A stretch of 64,000 nucleotides of DNA from Polytrichum commune (Eukaryota > Streptophyta > Polytrichopsida > Polytrichales > Polytrichaceae), in NCBI GenBank assembly GCA_950295325.1, contig OX485805.1:31607501-31671500 (forward strand), given 5' to 3'. The notes under the pieces were generated by a model. The model was not told the origin of the DNA. It made no database searches and was given only the letters and a program-made list of their open reading frames with translations. Each line of letters begins with the position of its first letter. Within the stretch, counting starts at the first letter, position 1. A program made the translations under genes and the position numbers. Below, piece after piece: positions 25,306 through 37,153 of this stretch.

Positions 25306-26009
25306 GTAGTTAGGGTTTGCAGTTAGGGTTGAATGTTGATGTTCATTGTATTGTGTGTTTCTAGGGACATTATTGTTAGGTTCATCAATGTCTCTCCATT
25401 GACGTCTATTGGTGTTGTGAGATGGAAGGTTGCGTTGTGGACACAATTAATGCACTCGAGTGCATGTGGTATACTCATTTTGTTGATGATATTGAATGCA
25501 AACATTCTTGGCTTAGGATTTAGTCATTGAGTGTGGTGTTTTAAAGTATAGGTTTGAGTGTTTTCATGTACACTTTGATGCCATTACATGCACGCATTAA
25601 TGGCGACACCTGAAGTGACATCATCCATAGTTCCTACGAAGTGGACGACGGTAAATCTCCTTCCAGAGGCACTTGCGGTGAATTTGCACGTCCTAGAGGA
25701 TGAATATATGATAAGGTTGTTGGGCATGGCCAAGTTTGTGTAGTTAAGCATACATGGTCCACTCGGTTGGCAAATTGGGGTAAGTGCGCATGCACAAAAC
25801 CTATTGATTTCCTTGTTGTTTCCTCATGTTTGCATGTTTGGATTTTTTGGGTGTTGGATTTGGTTTCCTTCGTGTGATATTCAATTCATGTCGTCCACAT
25901 TCAATTCTTGGTCAAAACCACTTGTAGATATGTCCGCAATAGATTAATGTGCATGCATCTCCAAAAAACTCTTTATCTATTTAGCATATTTTTTAGTTTG
26001 TTTATAATT

Positions 26010-26770
26010 TAGCACACACATCAATGTCATGCTTTGTACACGCTTTGGCAACTTGTGACATTGGCTTGCCCATTCTCCATATGTCTATCTTACTTGTTGC
26101 CAAATACATTGTCTATCAATTGCTCTCATGGCGATGTTCTTCAAATTTGTTTATGTTTTACAATGCTCTCGGGGGGGGGGGCAGTGTGTTAGAAAGTTAA
26201 GGATATAGGTGCAAACAACCACTATTTTATAGGGGGGTATTACTTTCAATTTTTTTTTTTCACATGCTATCATTATGTAAATTTCTACTTTGGGTTAATA
26301 GAAAAATGGCTTGCATTACTTATAATTCCAAATTCCCTATTATTCCATACCCTATAGTACTTTAAAGATGTCTAGTGCCATTTTTGATACCCTATATTAC
26401 TCTTAAGTCCAATTATAAAATTTTGCCCCCATGTTTTTAAAATACCCTATCATTTGTTCGCACGTATATTGCTACTCCAACCAATGACTACCCCCCCCCC
26501 CCGAGACAATGCTATTATGGTCTTATTACTATGCTCTTTAGCATGCTCTTTAGCATGCTCTTTAGCATGCTCTTTAGTTTAATAATGACTCAACACACCC
26601 ATCAATGTCATGTTTTGTACAAGATTTGGGAGCATTTGACACAATCTTTCCTACTCACAAAAAGTATGTCTTAGTTGATGTTAACTACTTTATATATCCA
26701 TTGTTCACATGACCATGTTCTTCAAAATCATCAGTGTTCTACAATGTTATTATGGCCTCAATACTATGCC
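26010..26770. repeat. Direct duplication upstream of the unknown gene remnant
   Basis: About 26010-26190 and 26590-26770 are diverged direct copies (shared CATCAATGTCATG, GTTTTGTACA or CTTTGTACA, ATGTTCTTCAAA, ACAATG-rich strings). Between them lie a G11 run (26171-26181), a C12 run (26491-26502) and four perfect 12-bp units of GCATGCTCTTTA near 26530-26577. Confidence 0.6.
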
Positions 26771-26929
26771 AATCAGTGTTATTCAACAATTTTATGATGT
26801 CCTTCAATGTTATGCAATCTCCATACACACGTATGCTTGGATCTGCATATTAAATAAAAATTCAATGTTTTTTTTTTGCAGGTGTTCGCCGGTGATGATG
26901 GAAAATCTAGGATTTTTTGTTGTACTATG

Positions 26930-28190
26930 AAACAAATCGGAAGAACTATGCAACTATCTATTGCGAGGAAGAATACGAAGAACTTGTGCTAGAAGCATAT
27001 TGGCAGGCGAGGGCCAAAACTAAGATGTCAAATAAAACATACCGATTTATTTGTATTCACTGTAATGAATCACATAAGGATAAGAGCACATTTCTTACCA
27101 TAGGATGCTCAACCTTTGCAAAGGCTATAAGGGAGAACAACCGCTCAAGATGTATCCTACTTGGGAGCCTTGCAATCATAGAGAGAAAGTGAGAATTGCT
27201 GCCAAATATGCAAACATTGCATTGCCCATTGCTTCACAAGCTCCACCCCTTGCCGTATTCCCACCACCTCTAGACTTAGATGCACTTCTTGTTGGTATTA
27301 CAACATTAGCCATTGCCCCAGCAGAACAAATGCACGAAGAGGCCACGACATTTTTCAATGCAACCACTGAGATTGCAAGCCCTCCAGGACTAGTATTGGT
27401 CAATGCTCTTTACATCCTCATCACGGAGATTGACGAGCAATGGGTGCCTAAGGAGCTCTTAGACAACCCGGATGCATGCATGCAATACTTGCACAAGGAA
27501 TTGGAGGATGGCACAATCGGGCAACTATTTGGTAGCGCCTTCGGTTAGTGGTACTTATATGACAATGTGCAAGTATTTTCATCTCATGTTGTGTCTATGT
27601 TCTTCTTTTCTACTAGAGTGTTGTGTTTAGTCTTACATCTTTTGGTGTAGGACATAGACAATAATTTGTTTGAACTTCCCCTGCAGAACACAAAGAGTAT
27701 TGGAGAACAAAGTGAATTTTTGAATATAATAAATGCCCAGGTCATGTGTTTTAAGAGCAATTCAGATGTGCAAGTGTCTGAAGAACTGAAGAACCTCAAG
27801 GATTATCTTCATTATCGCATCAAACAAAGGGAGTACGAGGCCAAGGTTGCCGCCGCCAAAATCAACTTCAAGGATTTCCATAGAAATTATGTTGAAGTCA
27901 AGCTACATCGTCAAAGCGAACTTGTCGACATGTGGCTCAATGGGGACATTGCCAAACAACAACATGAGAGGTGTGAAGAGGTATGTTCTAACCCCTATGC
28001 AATATCCCTAGACACCCATGCATGTATAGGGTTTGTTCTTCATTTGTACGTCATGTCTTTTGCACAGGTTCTTCTTACAACAACATGTCCATTAGTTGTT
28101 GTTTGCATGTTATTTTCACATGTTTTTCTTATAACAACATGTCCATCAATTGTTATTTGTGTGTTCTTCACATGTACTTCAACTATTTTT
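26930..28190 (+). pseudogene. Unknown protein-coding remnant, copy 1
   Basis: A frame starting in 26930-27190 contains a CxxC (FICIHCNESH) and shifts into a second frame (27105-27545) with LCKGYKG and WEPCNHREKV. It then runs through a proline-rich stretch to YLHKELEDGTIGQLFGSAFG. After two in-frame stops (27546-27548 and 27651-27653) it continues with LFELPLQNT, DVQVSEELKNLKDYLHYRI and a basic, Ala/Lys-rich segment REYEAKVAAAKI. The downstream half is duplicated in inverted orientation at 28985-29590, where both stop positions are sense codons (Gln, Lys), so the protein was once real. The Cys pattern hints at a zinc-binding head and the tail looks helical or coiled-coil. I do not recognise the family; a transposon-borne gene is plausible. 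Confidence 0.55.
28066..28178 (+). repeat. Two-unit tandem repeat of about 56 bp
   Basis: TTCTTCTTACAACAACATGT and TTTCTTATAACAACATGTCC begin two adjacent copies, both continuing with CCATYARTTGTTRTTTG and ending TCACATGT. It lies in the downstream part of the copy 1 remnant. Confidence 0.7.
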
Positions 28191-28984
28191 TAATTGTGTT
28201 CTTCATGTAGGCCAACTTTGATGTAATTGAATGCTATGTGACATAGGTTTTATGTTCTTCATTGATTTTTCATGAGGATGTGGATGTGGGAACAACCATG
28301 TTGGGCGACCTGCACAAGAAGAACCACAACGTACAGTTGTGGGTGGAAGAGATGGTCCAAGGCCTAAAACATGCAAGTCAACACAATTGCGTTTGTTCAA
28401 TTGTGGGTTGGGATTGGAAGAGCCACTAGATGATATGGCCCCTGATGTAGATTGCACTAGGGCGTTGTTGGGAAAGGAGGTGGCGATGGCGCATGAGAAA
28501 CTAGCTCCAACAACATTGGGGCTTGTGGTTGACATATAGGAGGCCATGAGTTTGGGGTCGACCGCATCAACACGCATGACATGTCCCTCATACAACTTAA
28601 CTATGAGTTGTAGAGCACCCCAATGAAGTCCATGTTTTGTCCCACACCCTTGTCACCCTAGGAGTTTTTGTGCAACTTGCACTCTAAGAACTCCCACACC
28701 CCTAGGCCTTTGCTAAAGGGTTAAGACAAGGACCATGGTTTTCCAGGACTTTGTCACTCACACTTGCCATAGGGCCTCTTGGTGACCTGACAATGGTTTT
28801 GCCTAAACAGAGAATGAGCCTCAACGACATTACTCCCCTTGGTTTTGCCCACAACCCACCATTGCATTCGTACGGGTGTGAATAAAATACGAGTGTGATA
28901 GCGGAGGAGTTAGGCACATTCTTCCATGACGCCTATATAGTAGTGAAGAATGTAGGGGAAGGGTCAACGAACACAAAGGATGGA

Positions 28985-29590
28985 TCCCTTTCAACTCCCA
29001 TAACTTGCTCAACTTCGACATGATTTCTATGGAAATCCTCGAAGCTGACTTTGGCGGCGGCAACCTTGGCCTCATACTCCCTTTGTTTGATTCGATAATG
29101 AAGATAGTCCTTGAGGTTCTTCAGTTCTTCATACACTTGCACATCGGAATTGTTCTTGAAACACATGACATGGGTCATTATTCTAGCCATGAATTCACTG
29201 TGTTCTCCAAAACTCATTGTATTCTGCAGGGGAAGTTCAAACAAATCATTATCTATGTCCTTCATTAGAAGGTGTAACACTAAACACAACACTCTAGTAG
29301 AAGAGAAGAGCATAGACACGGCATGAGATGAAAATACATGCGCATTGCCATATAAGTACCATTGACCGAAGGCGCTACCAAATAGTTGCCCAATTGTGCC
29401 ATCCTCCAATTCCTTGTGCAAGTACAAGATGTATGCATCCAATTGTCTAAAAGCTCCTTAGGCACCCATTGCTTGTCAGTCTCCGTGATGAGGATGTAGA
29501 GACCATTGACCGGTACTGGTCCTGGAGGGCTCGTAATCTCAGTGGTTGCATTGAAAAGTGTCGTGGCCTCCTTGTGCGCTTGTTGTTATT
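28985..29590 (-). pseudogene. Unknown protein-coding remnant, copy 2 (inverted)
   Basis: This is the minus-strand mirror of about 27330-27900. The protein similarity is high over YLHKELEDGTIGQLFGSAFG, STRVLCLVLHLL, LFELPLQNT, VMCFKNNSDVQV, ELKNLKDYLHYRIKQREYEA and FHRNHVEVE. Relative to copy 1 it lacks one base near the codons after KELLDN, splitting it into two overlapping frames (29280-29465 and 28933-29442), while it keeps sense codons at the two stop positions of copy 1. Each copy is therefore broken differently. The 1.1 kb between the two conserved blocks separates the arms of a large inverted repeat. Confidence 0.6.
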
Positions 29591-29649
29591 GAAGTCAAAA
29601 AGTAGCTCGAGCATATTATCATTGTTTAGACTTTACCATAACTGCTAAT

Positions 29650-29825
29650 TTATTAATTTAAACCATTCATTTCTCCTTATTTTAGCACTCAAAACCGAAA
29701 CATGTGTCATGACACTATTGGTTCTGGTTTGATTGGAATTGAGTCATAGCCTAATTGAAATTGCGGTACCCTATAAATTGTCAATGGGGTCATGGTTAGG
29801 TACATGTCCCTCTATTATACATGTT
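29650..29825 (-). repeat. Dispersed repeat family Q, partial copy
   Basis: On the minus strand this region matches 53005-53290 and 56900-57010. Shared strings include CCTATAAATTGTCAATGGGG (plus-strand reading), GGTACC next to an AATTGCGG/AATTATGG segment, and TTTAGCACTCAAAAC. A fourth copy lies at 62280-62530. No coding content was found. Confidence 0.55.
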
Positions 29826-31806
29826 GGGTTTGTGCAACTTCCCATCACTGACCCCACACATGCCCTTTGAAATGCCGAACATCAAGTTTAGGGTAGTGTG
29901 TCTAATAGGGGGTTGGTAAACATAAGTCACAAAGACACGAAATTTGATTCTTGGAGGTATAACATGCAATAGGATGGTGACAATGAATACAAATGGCTAA
30001 GGTATCGGAGGGTTGCACTCGTAAAAAATTATGCCTACAAGTTGTGAAAGAAAAAAATGATTTTGGATCATATTTAGTGACTCAACACCTCACATAAGTT
30101 TCCAAAAGACTGACTTTGGGCTAAAAGTCCTTTAGGGGTTAAAGGTTTGCTAGATAAAATGTCTCTCAAGGTACTCTTAGGATTTTCATGTTTTATCCAC
30201 AAAAGAGAAGTTGTGAGGCTCCAATCAAAGCATCATGCGCAAATGTAAACAACAACATGGTGTTACACAAAGATTTCTTCACAAAAAAAAAGTTTTATGT
30301 TGTTTTGACGAGGATTGGCTAATATCATAGAAACTCCAAAGTGATGGAAGCGTGATATGATCTTGAAGTGGCCAACTTGTCAATGAATTCTAGCTATATG
30401 GGCATTTTCGTTAAGTATGAAGCAATGTTGGAATGATATGGGGGTTGTCTTCAAGTAGAATCATGAATATCGACTTGGTTAGGAGGTACTCAAACTAATA
30501 GTTCTACATTAGGTAGGTCAAGAGAATCTTGAAGAATCGAGTTCTAGGTTCTCAAGGCACTCACGGGCATATCCAATCCTCCTCAGGGGTCATGGTTTGG
30601 GGCTCATTGTGAGACCATATATATACATGTTGACTTTTGTGATTGTGGATGAGTATGAAGATGTTGGTAATAGAGTTTATATTTGGAATTTATGCAATAT
30701 GGGAAGGTTTTGCAGTGGCGGACTATGGATTGAGTAGGTTGGGCATTGAGCAAAGGGGTTGCCTTCAATAGTCGTTTCAATTTTTTGACGTGTGACCAAA
30801 GCTAAAGGTTTTTGGTTTTAGCTTCTATTTTTGTGATTTGTTGGTTGAGTTTTATAACCTCCTCTTACTCATTGATATCTTATTTGGTTGGTTTAAGTGT
30901 CATAGTTTGCAATGGATAATGGAGAAGCATTGAAGTTGCTCAATGTTTGGGAGGATATTGAAGTTCTCACGCAACTTGCCACATTTGAAACATGTCTGAC
31001 AAGGAGGACTTGCAACAAGTGATCACATGCACAAGATAAACTACATTGTCAAAAGGAGGTGACGGGAGGGGGGGGGGGTGGGGTCATTTGAAAACTTGAA
31101 ACCGTTTTTGAGCCGCAATGCCTCCTTCTGGATGCCATACCATTGAGGCATTTAGGCCTTCTTTTATCTTGAAAGATAATGAGGTTGTTGTAGATCAACA
31201 CAATGTGCAACTTGTGAAGTGCACCATGTGACACCATTATAGTCAATGAGCAAGTTTGAGTGCTTTAAGGCTTGTGTCCATGCATGCATGAAGCACATAA
31301 GGTTAAAAACTTGTGTGAAATTTCGTTGTGTGGCAAAGATCATTTTGTTTCAAGAAACAAAAGGATATGCTCTTGCAATCTATATTTGCGCTATGCTAGG
31401 CAAACCAACGCCTTGCATAACCAATTTTCAAATGAAGCCAAGGTTGTCACCAAAAACCCTAAATGCATAGTGTAACAATGTACCTTGAACCAACATAGAG
31501 GATATTAATTGTTTTCAAATGATTTTGTATATGTGTACTCTATGTATCATGCCATGAGAAAGTTATGTGTAAATACCCTCATAGAGAGACAAAATAGTGG
31601 AGTTGATCTTTCTTTAAGAAAACTTTCTATTGAAAGGCTCGTTAGCTGGTTGCGTATCGGAGCTTATTTTGAAAGTCGAGTGAAATGTTTTGGGACCTCC
31701 TCTTCCCACCTCTCAAACTTTGAGAGAATTAAAATCTAAAGTTGGGCATGTGCATGGGACCCACTGTCCTAAATCCTAGATTGGTCTACGCAAGGCTAGC
31801 TTAGGG
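29826..31806. other. Gene-free DNA
   Basis: No supported gene. The short frames near 31246-31739 have no family resemblance. It contains a G-rich run at 31066-31080 broken only by one T near its end. Confidence 0.4.
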
Positions 31807-31809
31807 TTA

Positions 31810-31918
31810 GTTTCCATGTAGGTCGTTTGCCCACCAAATTAGAGTGAAAATGTAGATTTCACCTGGAGAAATCTACATTTCCACTAGAGTCCGGTGGGCG
31901 AGCGGCCTACATGGAAAC
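31810..31918. mobile_element. 109-bp foldback MITE, copy 1
   Basis: GTTTCCATGTAGGTCGTTTG at the left pairs with GGCGAGCGGCCTACATGGAAAC at the right, with an inner stem around GAAATGTAGATTT. The insertion is flanked by TTA on both sides (31807-31809 and 31919-31921). A second copy is at 53113-53222. Confidence 0.75.
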
Positions 31919-32269
31919 TTACTCTTACCCCACCCATCCTAGTAGGACAAACTAGAAAGTCGGTTTTAAACATCTTCACATCACTCTTTGCGTATAACAA
32001 TCTAAACGTTAACAAAACTTGGGTGACATATGTGTTAAATTCTCATAAACTCAGGGTTTGGGACTACACCCATGGTTTCATCTCCTTCACTTCACGAATA
32101 CCTCACATTCTTAGAAAACGATTTCAAGTCACCCCTCACAGTGAACTCCATAACCCCCTCTTCATCCCTTTCATTGCCACATGGCGCAAGGTAATTGGAT
32201 AAATTGAGGATGGGTTAAAAGTCATAAGCCTTTCCAACACTCATCACTCTTTCAAGAGAGTTGTAGATA

Positions 32270-33098
32270 GTGGTAACTTTGGTAGTTAGGTAGGTAGGTA
32301 GTAGCCCTCGAGACTAATGTCGTCTCCCTCCGCCTCCTCCGAGTCAAACCCCGCCCGCCACCACCACATCTACTCCTCCGAAGATCTGGAGCTCCAGTGA
32401 AATGTAGCCGTGGCGAAGATTTCTCCATCTGGGTGGAGTGTGCAGGCTGCTGCTGGCTGGGTGGGGGCTTCGTCACTCGTCGCCACTTCCCAGGCACATG
32501 GCTTACGAAGCGGAAGCATAAAGAGCTCGGAGATGCAGCATTAGGGTTGGCACATTGGAGGTGTGCGGAGACGCCGTATCCCATCCAGGATTGCTGCATT
32601 TGGATCACGTCCCAGTGCTGCAGTGGATTGGATTACGGGGAAAGTTTGTCAAGCGGCACTAAGAAAGGTGAGTAAGGAAGGACGAGGAAGAAGAGGGAGG
32701 GGAAGAGGACGAGGATCGGAAGGGGGTTAGCTAGGCAAGTGATCTTAAGGAAGGAAGTGCAGGACGGACTCGTCTGCATTGAGTTCGAAGGAGGTAGGCT
32801 AGGGACGTTGGGCAAGTTATTTCTTAAGCAAGGAAGGAAGAAGTGGGAGGAGGGAGATTGCTGCATTGGATTGGAAGGAGGTAGGTTAGGCGTTTGATCT
32901 TAAGGAAGGAAGAGGAAGAGGAAGAGGAAGAAGGAAGAGGGGAAGACTGCTTCGTTAGATTGGAAGGAGGTAAGCTAGGTGAGTTATCTTAAGGAAGGAA
33001 GGAAGAAAGGAGGGAGGAGGCGGATTTCTGCATTGGATTGGAAGGAGGTGAGTTAGGCTTGTGATCTTTTGGAAGGAGGAAGAAGAGGAGGGGGCAAG
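32270..33098 (+). promoter_or_regulatory. Pyruvate kinase leader with tandem repeats
   Basis: GC rises sharply from about 32270. A strong splice donor (AAAG|GTGAGT) lies at 32667/32668, so an untranslated first exon is likely; a 92-codon frame at 32397-32675 would end in it and may be an upstream ORF. From about 32710 to 33080 roughly five units of about 80 bp repeat the pattern GATTGGAAGGAGGTAGGTTA then GATCTTAAGGAAGGAAG, ending just before the ATG at 33099. Whether the array is transcribed leader or intron cannot be decided from sequence alone. Confidence 0.6.
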
Positions 33099-35508
33099 AT
33101 GCAGGCGACGCAGCTGCTGCTGGAGGAGCCAATCCGGCTGGCGTCCATTTTGGAGCCGTCGTCGCCATCGCCATACTCGGCGCTGACGAAGATCATCGGG
33201 ACTTTAGGACAAGAGTCGCGCGATGTGGAGACCATCGAGCAGCTGCTGCTAGCAGGCATGTCGGTGGCTAGGTTCGACTTCTCCTGGGGGGACGATGCGT
33301 ACCACCAGGAGACGCTGGAGAATCTGAAGACAGCAGTGAAGCGGACCAGGCGCTTGTGCGCGGTGATGCTAGACACCGTGGGGCCAGAGATTTACGTGAT
33401 GAACACGAGCGACGAGTCAATTGAGCTCGTGGAAGGGGAGAAAGTGGTGCTCACGAGTGACACCACGGTGAAAGCGTCCTCGAAGGTGTTACCTTTGAAC
33501 TACGATGCGCTCGCGGCCTCCGTGAAGGCAGGCGACACTGTCTTCCTTGGCCAGTACCTGTTTACAGGAAGCGAAGCAACTTCGGTTTGGCTCGAGGTCG
33601 TGGAGACCAAGGGAACCGATGTGGTGTGCACAATTAAGAACACCGCCACGATGACAGGGAGCTTGTTCACAGCGCACGCCTCTGAAGTACGCATTGAACG
33701 CCCCACGTTGAGCGAGAGTGACTTGAACGTCATCGCGACCTGGGGAGTCAAGAACCAGATCGATTTCTTGTCACTCTCGTACGCACGCCACGCCGACGAC
33801 GTGCGCATTGCACGTCAGCACCTCAACAAGTTCGAGGATCTGCGTCAGACGCAGATCTTTGCGAAGATTGAGAATCACGAGGGGCTGGAGCATTTTGACG
33901 GGATTTTGCAGGAGGCGGATGGTGTAATCCTCTCCCGTGGTAACCTTGGAATTGATTTGCCTCCTGAGAAGGTGTTCTTGTTCCAGAAGCTGGCTTTGCA
34001 GAGATGTAACTCCGCAGGAAAGCCAGCAATAGTTACCCGTGTTGTGGACTCTATGGTGGACAGTCCTCGGCCTACGAGAGCTGAAGCAACTGACGTGGCG
34101 AATGCGGTGTTGGATGGAGCTGACGGTATTATGCTTGGGGCGGAGACTCTTCGAGGTTTGTACCCTGTGGAGACTGTCACTACCATTCGAAAGATTTGTG
34201 CCGAGGCTGAGAAGGTGTTCAACCAAGCTGTGTACTTTAAGCGGACCATCAAGGCTGTGAAAGAGCCTATGATGCACCTGGAGTCTATTGCGTCCTCTGC
34301 AGTGCGAGCTGCCTCGAAGGTGAGAGCTTCTGTGATCGTGGTGTTCACTTCGTCTGGTCGCTGCGCACGTTTGATCGCGAAGTACAGGCCTACTATGCCG
34401 GTTCTGTGTGTTGTCATCCCTAGACTCACCACCAACCATCTGAAATGGAGTTTCACCGGCGCCTTCCAGGCTAGGCAGTGCCTTGTTGTTCGTGGGTTGT
34501 TTCCCATGTTGGCCGACCCTCGCCACTCATCCGATTCCGCAAGTACCACCAATGAGTCCATCCTGAAGGTACGACGACATCCCATCTTTCTCAATTGTAA
34601 ATTGTGCTTTCTCATTTTAATGCTCCTGGCCACTGCAATGGGTTGATTAGAATGCATGGGGGAGTATTTTGAACCTGGTGACTCTTATCCACCATATCCT
34701 TCATTTACTGAGATTTCCATCCTCGAGGGCTCCTACTTTGTGCGGTTTGTAATGTAATGTTCAACCGGTCTGAGCCGTATGAGGCACATGAGTTTATATT
34801 CGATGTCATACGTTCTGGAGCATAGGAGAAACTAATGCAATTTATGTAAACAGGAAAGCTTTCCTATGTAGAGGAATGGGGGGATTATGTGTGAAGAGAG
34901 CCAGTCGTTTCTGAGATGTGTCCTCTTTCTATCAGCAAGTTCTTCTAGACTCAGAGCTGTGCTCTGTTCCAGCATGCTGTGTGTTGTTCTAGTGTCTGGT
35001 CGTCATCAGTTCCTATGCCTTCCAAACATCTCTAGTGTTTAACAATGAAATACGGAATAATAGTCGGGCAGTGATGAGTAAATAGCCCAACAATTATGGG
35101 CAGTGATTTCTCTGGATTGTTGGCATCATGACAAAATTGCTTGCAGCTCCATCCAACGATTTGAGAGCTTCTTGTCTACATGTAGTTAGTTTGATACGCC
35201 CAAAGTCCTCACAGAGTGTTTGTTTGCCCGGGTTGACAGCCTCACCATCTCAGCAAGTTTTCAATCCATTAATGTGGAAGAATGTGAATTTTGGCCTCTT
35301 TCTTCATCTGTAGACATTCAAACGGCTTTGTGAAAATATATACTCTATTCCGACTCTCAATCTGTTGTAGTTGGCTAATTCTGTCACTGATTTGCAGGTT
35401 GCACTGGATCATGGCAAAGCAGCAGGCATAGTGAAGGCACACGACCGAGTTGTCGTTTGCCAGAAAGTTGGAGACTCCTCTGTCGTCAAGATTATTGAGC
35501 TGGATTGA
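33099..35508 (+). CDS. Pyruvate kinase, plant cytosolic type, 2 exons
   Basis: This enzyme converts phosphoenolpyruvate and ADP to pyruvate and ATP, the last step of glycolysis, in the cytosol. Exons 33099-34568 and 35398-35508, joined in phase 0 across an 829 bp GT-AG intron, give 526 residues, the usual length. There is no transit peptide; the protein starts [13 protein letters not shown], close to Arabidopsis At2g36580/At3g52990. Motifs: ARFDFSWGD (57-65), MLDTVGPEI (90-98), catalytic-lysine loop [16 protein letters not shown] (253-268), [21 protein letters not shown] (277-297), [20 protein letters not shown] (323-342), [11 protein letters not shown] (395-405), and C-terminal [19 protein letters not shown]. 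The open frame extends upstream to 33069 without an ATG, so the ATG at 33099 is chosen. Residues that are canonical in other pyruvate kinases differ here (Val94, Asn282, Asp60, Gln38); the first three are, to my knowledge, usual for this plant subgroup. Confidence 0.95.
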
Positions 35509-37150
35509 GTTGCTGCCATTGCAATTGCAGTAGTATTTTTTTTCTTCTAGTTATTCTTACTGCAGACTCTTAATGTGTTGGAATTTATCAATTCTTATAT
35601 TCTTTTAGGACATCCACCAGTGAGTGGGCCACCTAAAGCCCTCAAAATTTTGCAGTGAACCATCACCTCTGCACTATGGTAGGGCCGATTTACAAGTTGC
35701 ACGCCATCATATCATCTGGGCCGCCAACTTTGAGTGTATAACCTGAGTAGAAAACCTAAGCTGCCACTACTTACCTGGAACCTACATCAAAGATTATAGG
35801 GTGTAATTTTGGAAATGTCTCTTTCTGATCATTATTGAAAGGTCTAATGAGCAAGTTACAATACTGCATAACTTGTTAGCTTTACCCTTTGGCTATCAAT
35901 TTTTGTTACAGTTGTTCCATTGAGCATGATGAGTTTAACTCTTACCTACAGGATGGGGAGACCTTACCTGTCAAGGAATTTGCGAAGACTTATGTGCTGT
36001 AGCTGTGGTATATTATCACTAAATGGTAAGGAAACTTGAATTCATTTTATGCTTGACCTCATCTATTTATTGTCAAACCCGTGTGCAAAACTTCGTTGAT
36101 TGCAAGTGCGTAGAGGAACCTTCACTTAGTTTCTGGATGCATTTTGGAAATTCTCTAGTCGTTGCAGGTGCTGAGTGTGACTGCTGTGTGGGTCAGGTCA
36201 GGAAAGTTGATGTTAATTCTTATCTCGCAAGTCCAACGGTACTCAAATTTAATGAATCATCTTAAGATCACTCCAATTGGCTCCAGATTCATACTGACGT
36301 GTGATTCTTTTAGTCAGGCGAATCTGGCTTTTCAGTGCTTCTTAATAAAAAGTTCAATTATTTCTTGGAGGGTTCAATTCTGAAATGACGCCCATCTCAC
36401 ATGGGGACCTCCTGTGGACCTAAATAACTACTATGATAGCTATCAGTATTTTTGGTCCAGTCGTGGGCTGGGAAACTCTCAAAAGTTTCAGAGGGCACTT
36501 GATACTGTGACCATTGCAATCTAAAACCTCACTGTTGGAAAATGTTGAGACTGTTATGTTAGATATCTAGAGGACCAGGGAAGTTTGAATGGATAAATAC
36601 CTACACAAATTCCTATGGGGACATGTTTACAACACCTCACCGTTGGGGAGGGTGGAAAAGTTAATTCCTATGTGGAGTATGAGGATTACTATTTTACACC
36701 AAACTAACATCTAAGTCGAAAACAGAGACCTTGAATCAGTCTATTGAGGTTATTTTAGTGTGAACAAGCAATAGAGTTATAGGATCAGAATTCCTTACCA
36801 CACCCCAATGATAGGTGTTGGAAATCGAAATAAAATTCCTACATGACATAGAATGGGTAATGTTTCATGGTCTACTGGGTTTTGTGTCAAACTCACCTCG
36901 TTGAGATGAACCCAACACAAAATTGAAAGACCATAACACTTTTAAATCTAAAAACCCTTGATTTATTAGAACATATTATGTAAAAACCCACATGATATTG
37001 AAATAGAATTCGGTTAAGAGTCTGGACGTGTAAGAAGGCAAGTGACCAAAGACAGTTTAATTTCAGTCTTTCCAAGGTACGGCCCTGGGATGAGTTTCAT
37101 GGGCCCTCACAATATCAGTCATCACCCTTGGCTGTAATGTAAAGCAGCTC
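35509..37150. other. Pyruvate kinase 3' flank, no gene
   Basis: It should include the 3' untranslated region. A short repeat (GTCCAGTCGTGGGCTGGGAA at about 36456) recurs at about 37739 on the far side of the hairpin element. No other coding signal was seen. Confidence 0.4.
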
Positions 37151-37153
37151 TAA

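Noticed and set aside
28203-28595. A 130-codon minus-strand frame between the two unknown-gene copies
   Set aside because: It overlaps an equally plausible plus-strand frame (28339-28539) and is not conserved in the inverted copy, so coding status and strand cannot be decided.
33771-34657. Long minus-strand frames (251 and 260 codons) opposite pyruvate kinase
   Set aside because: They are antisense shadows of the conserved pyruvate kinase exon in a GC-rich region.
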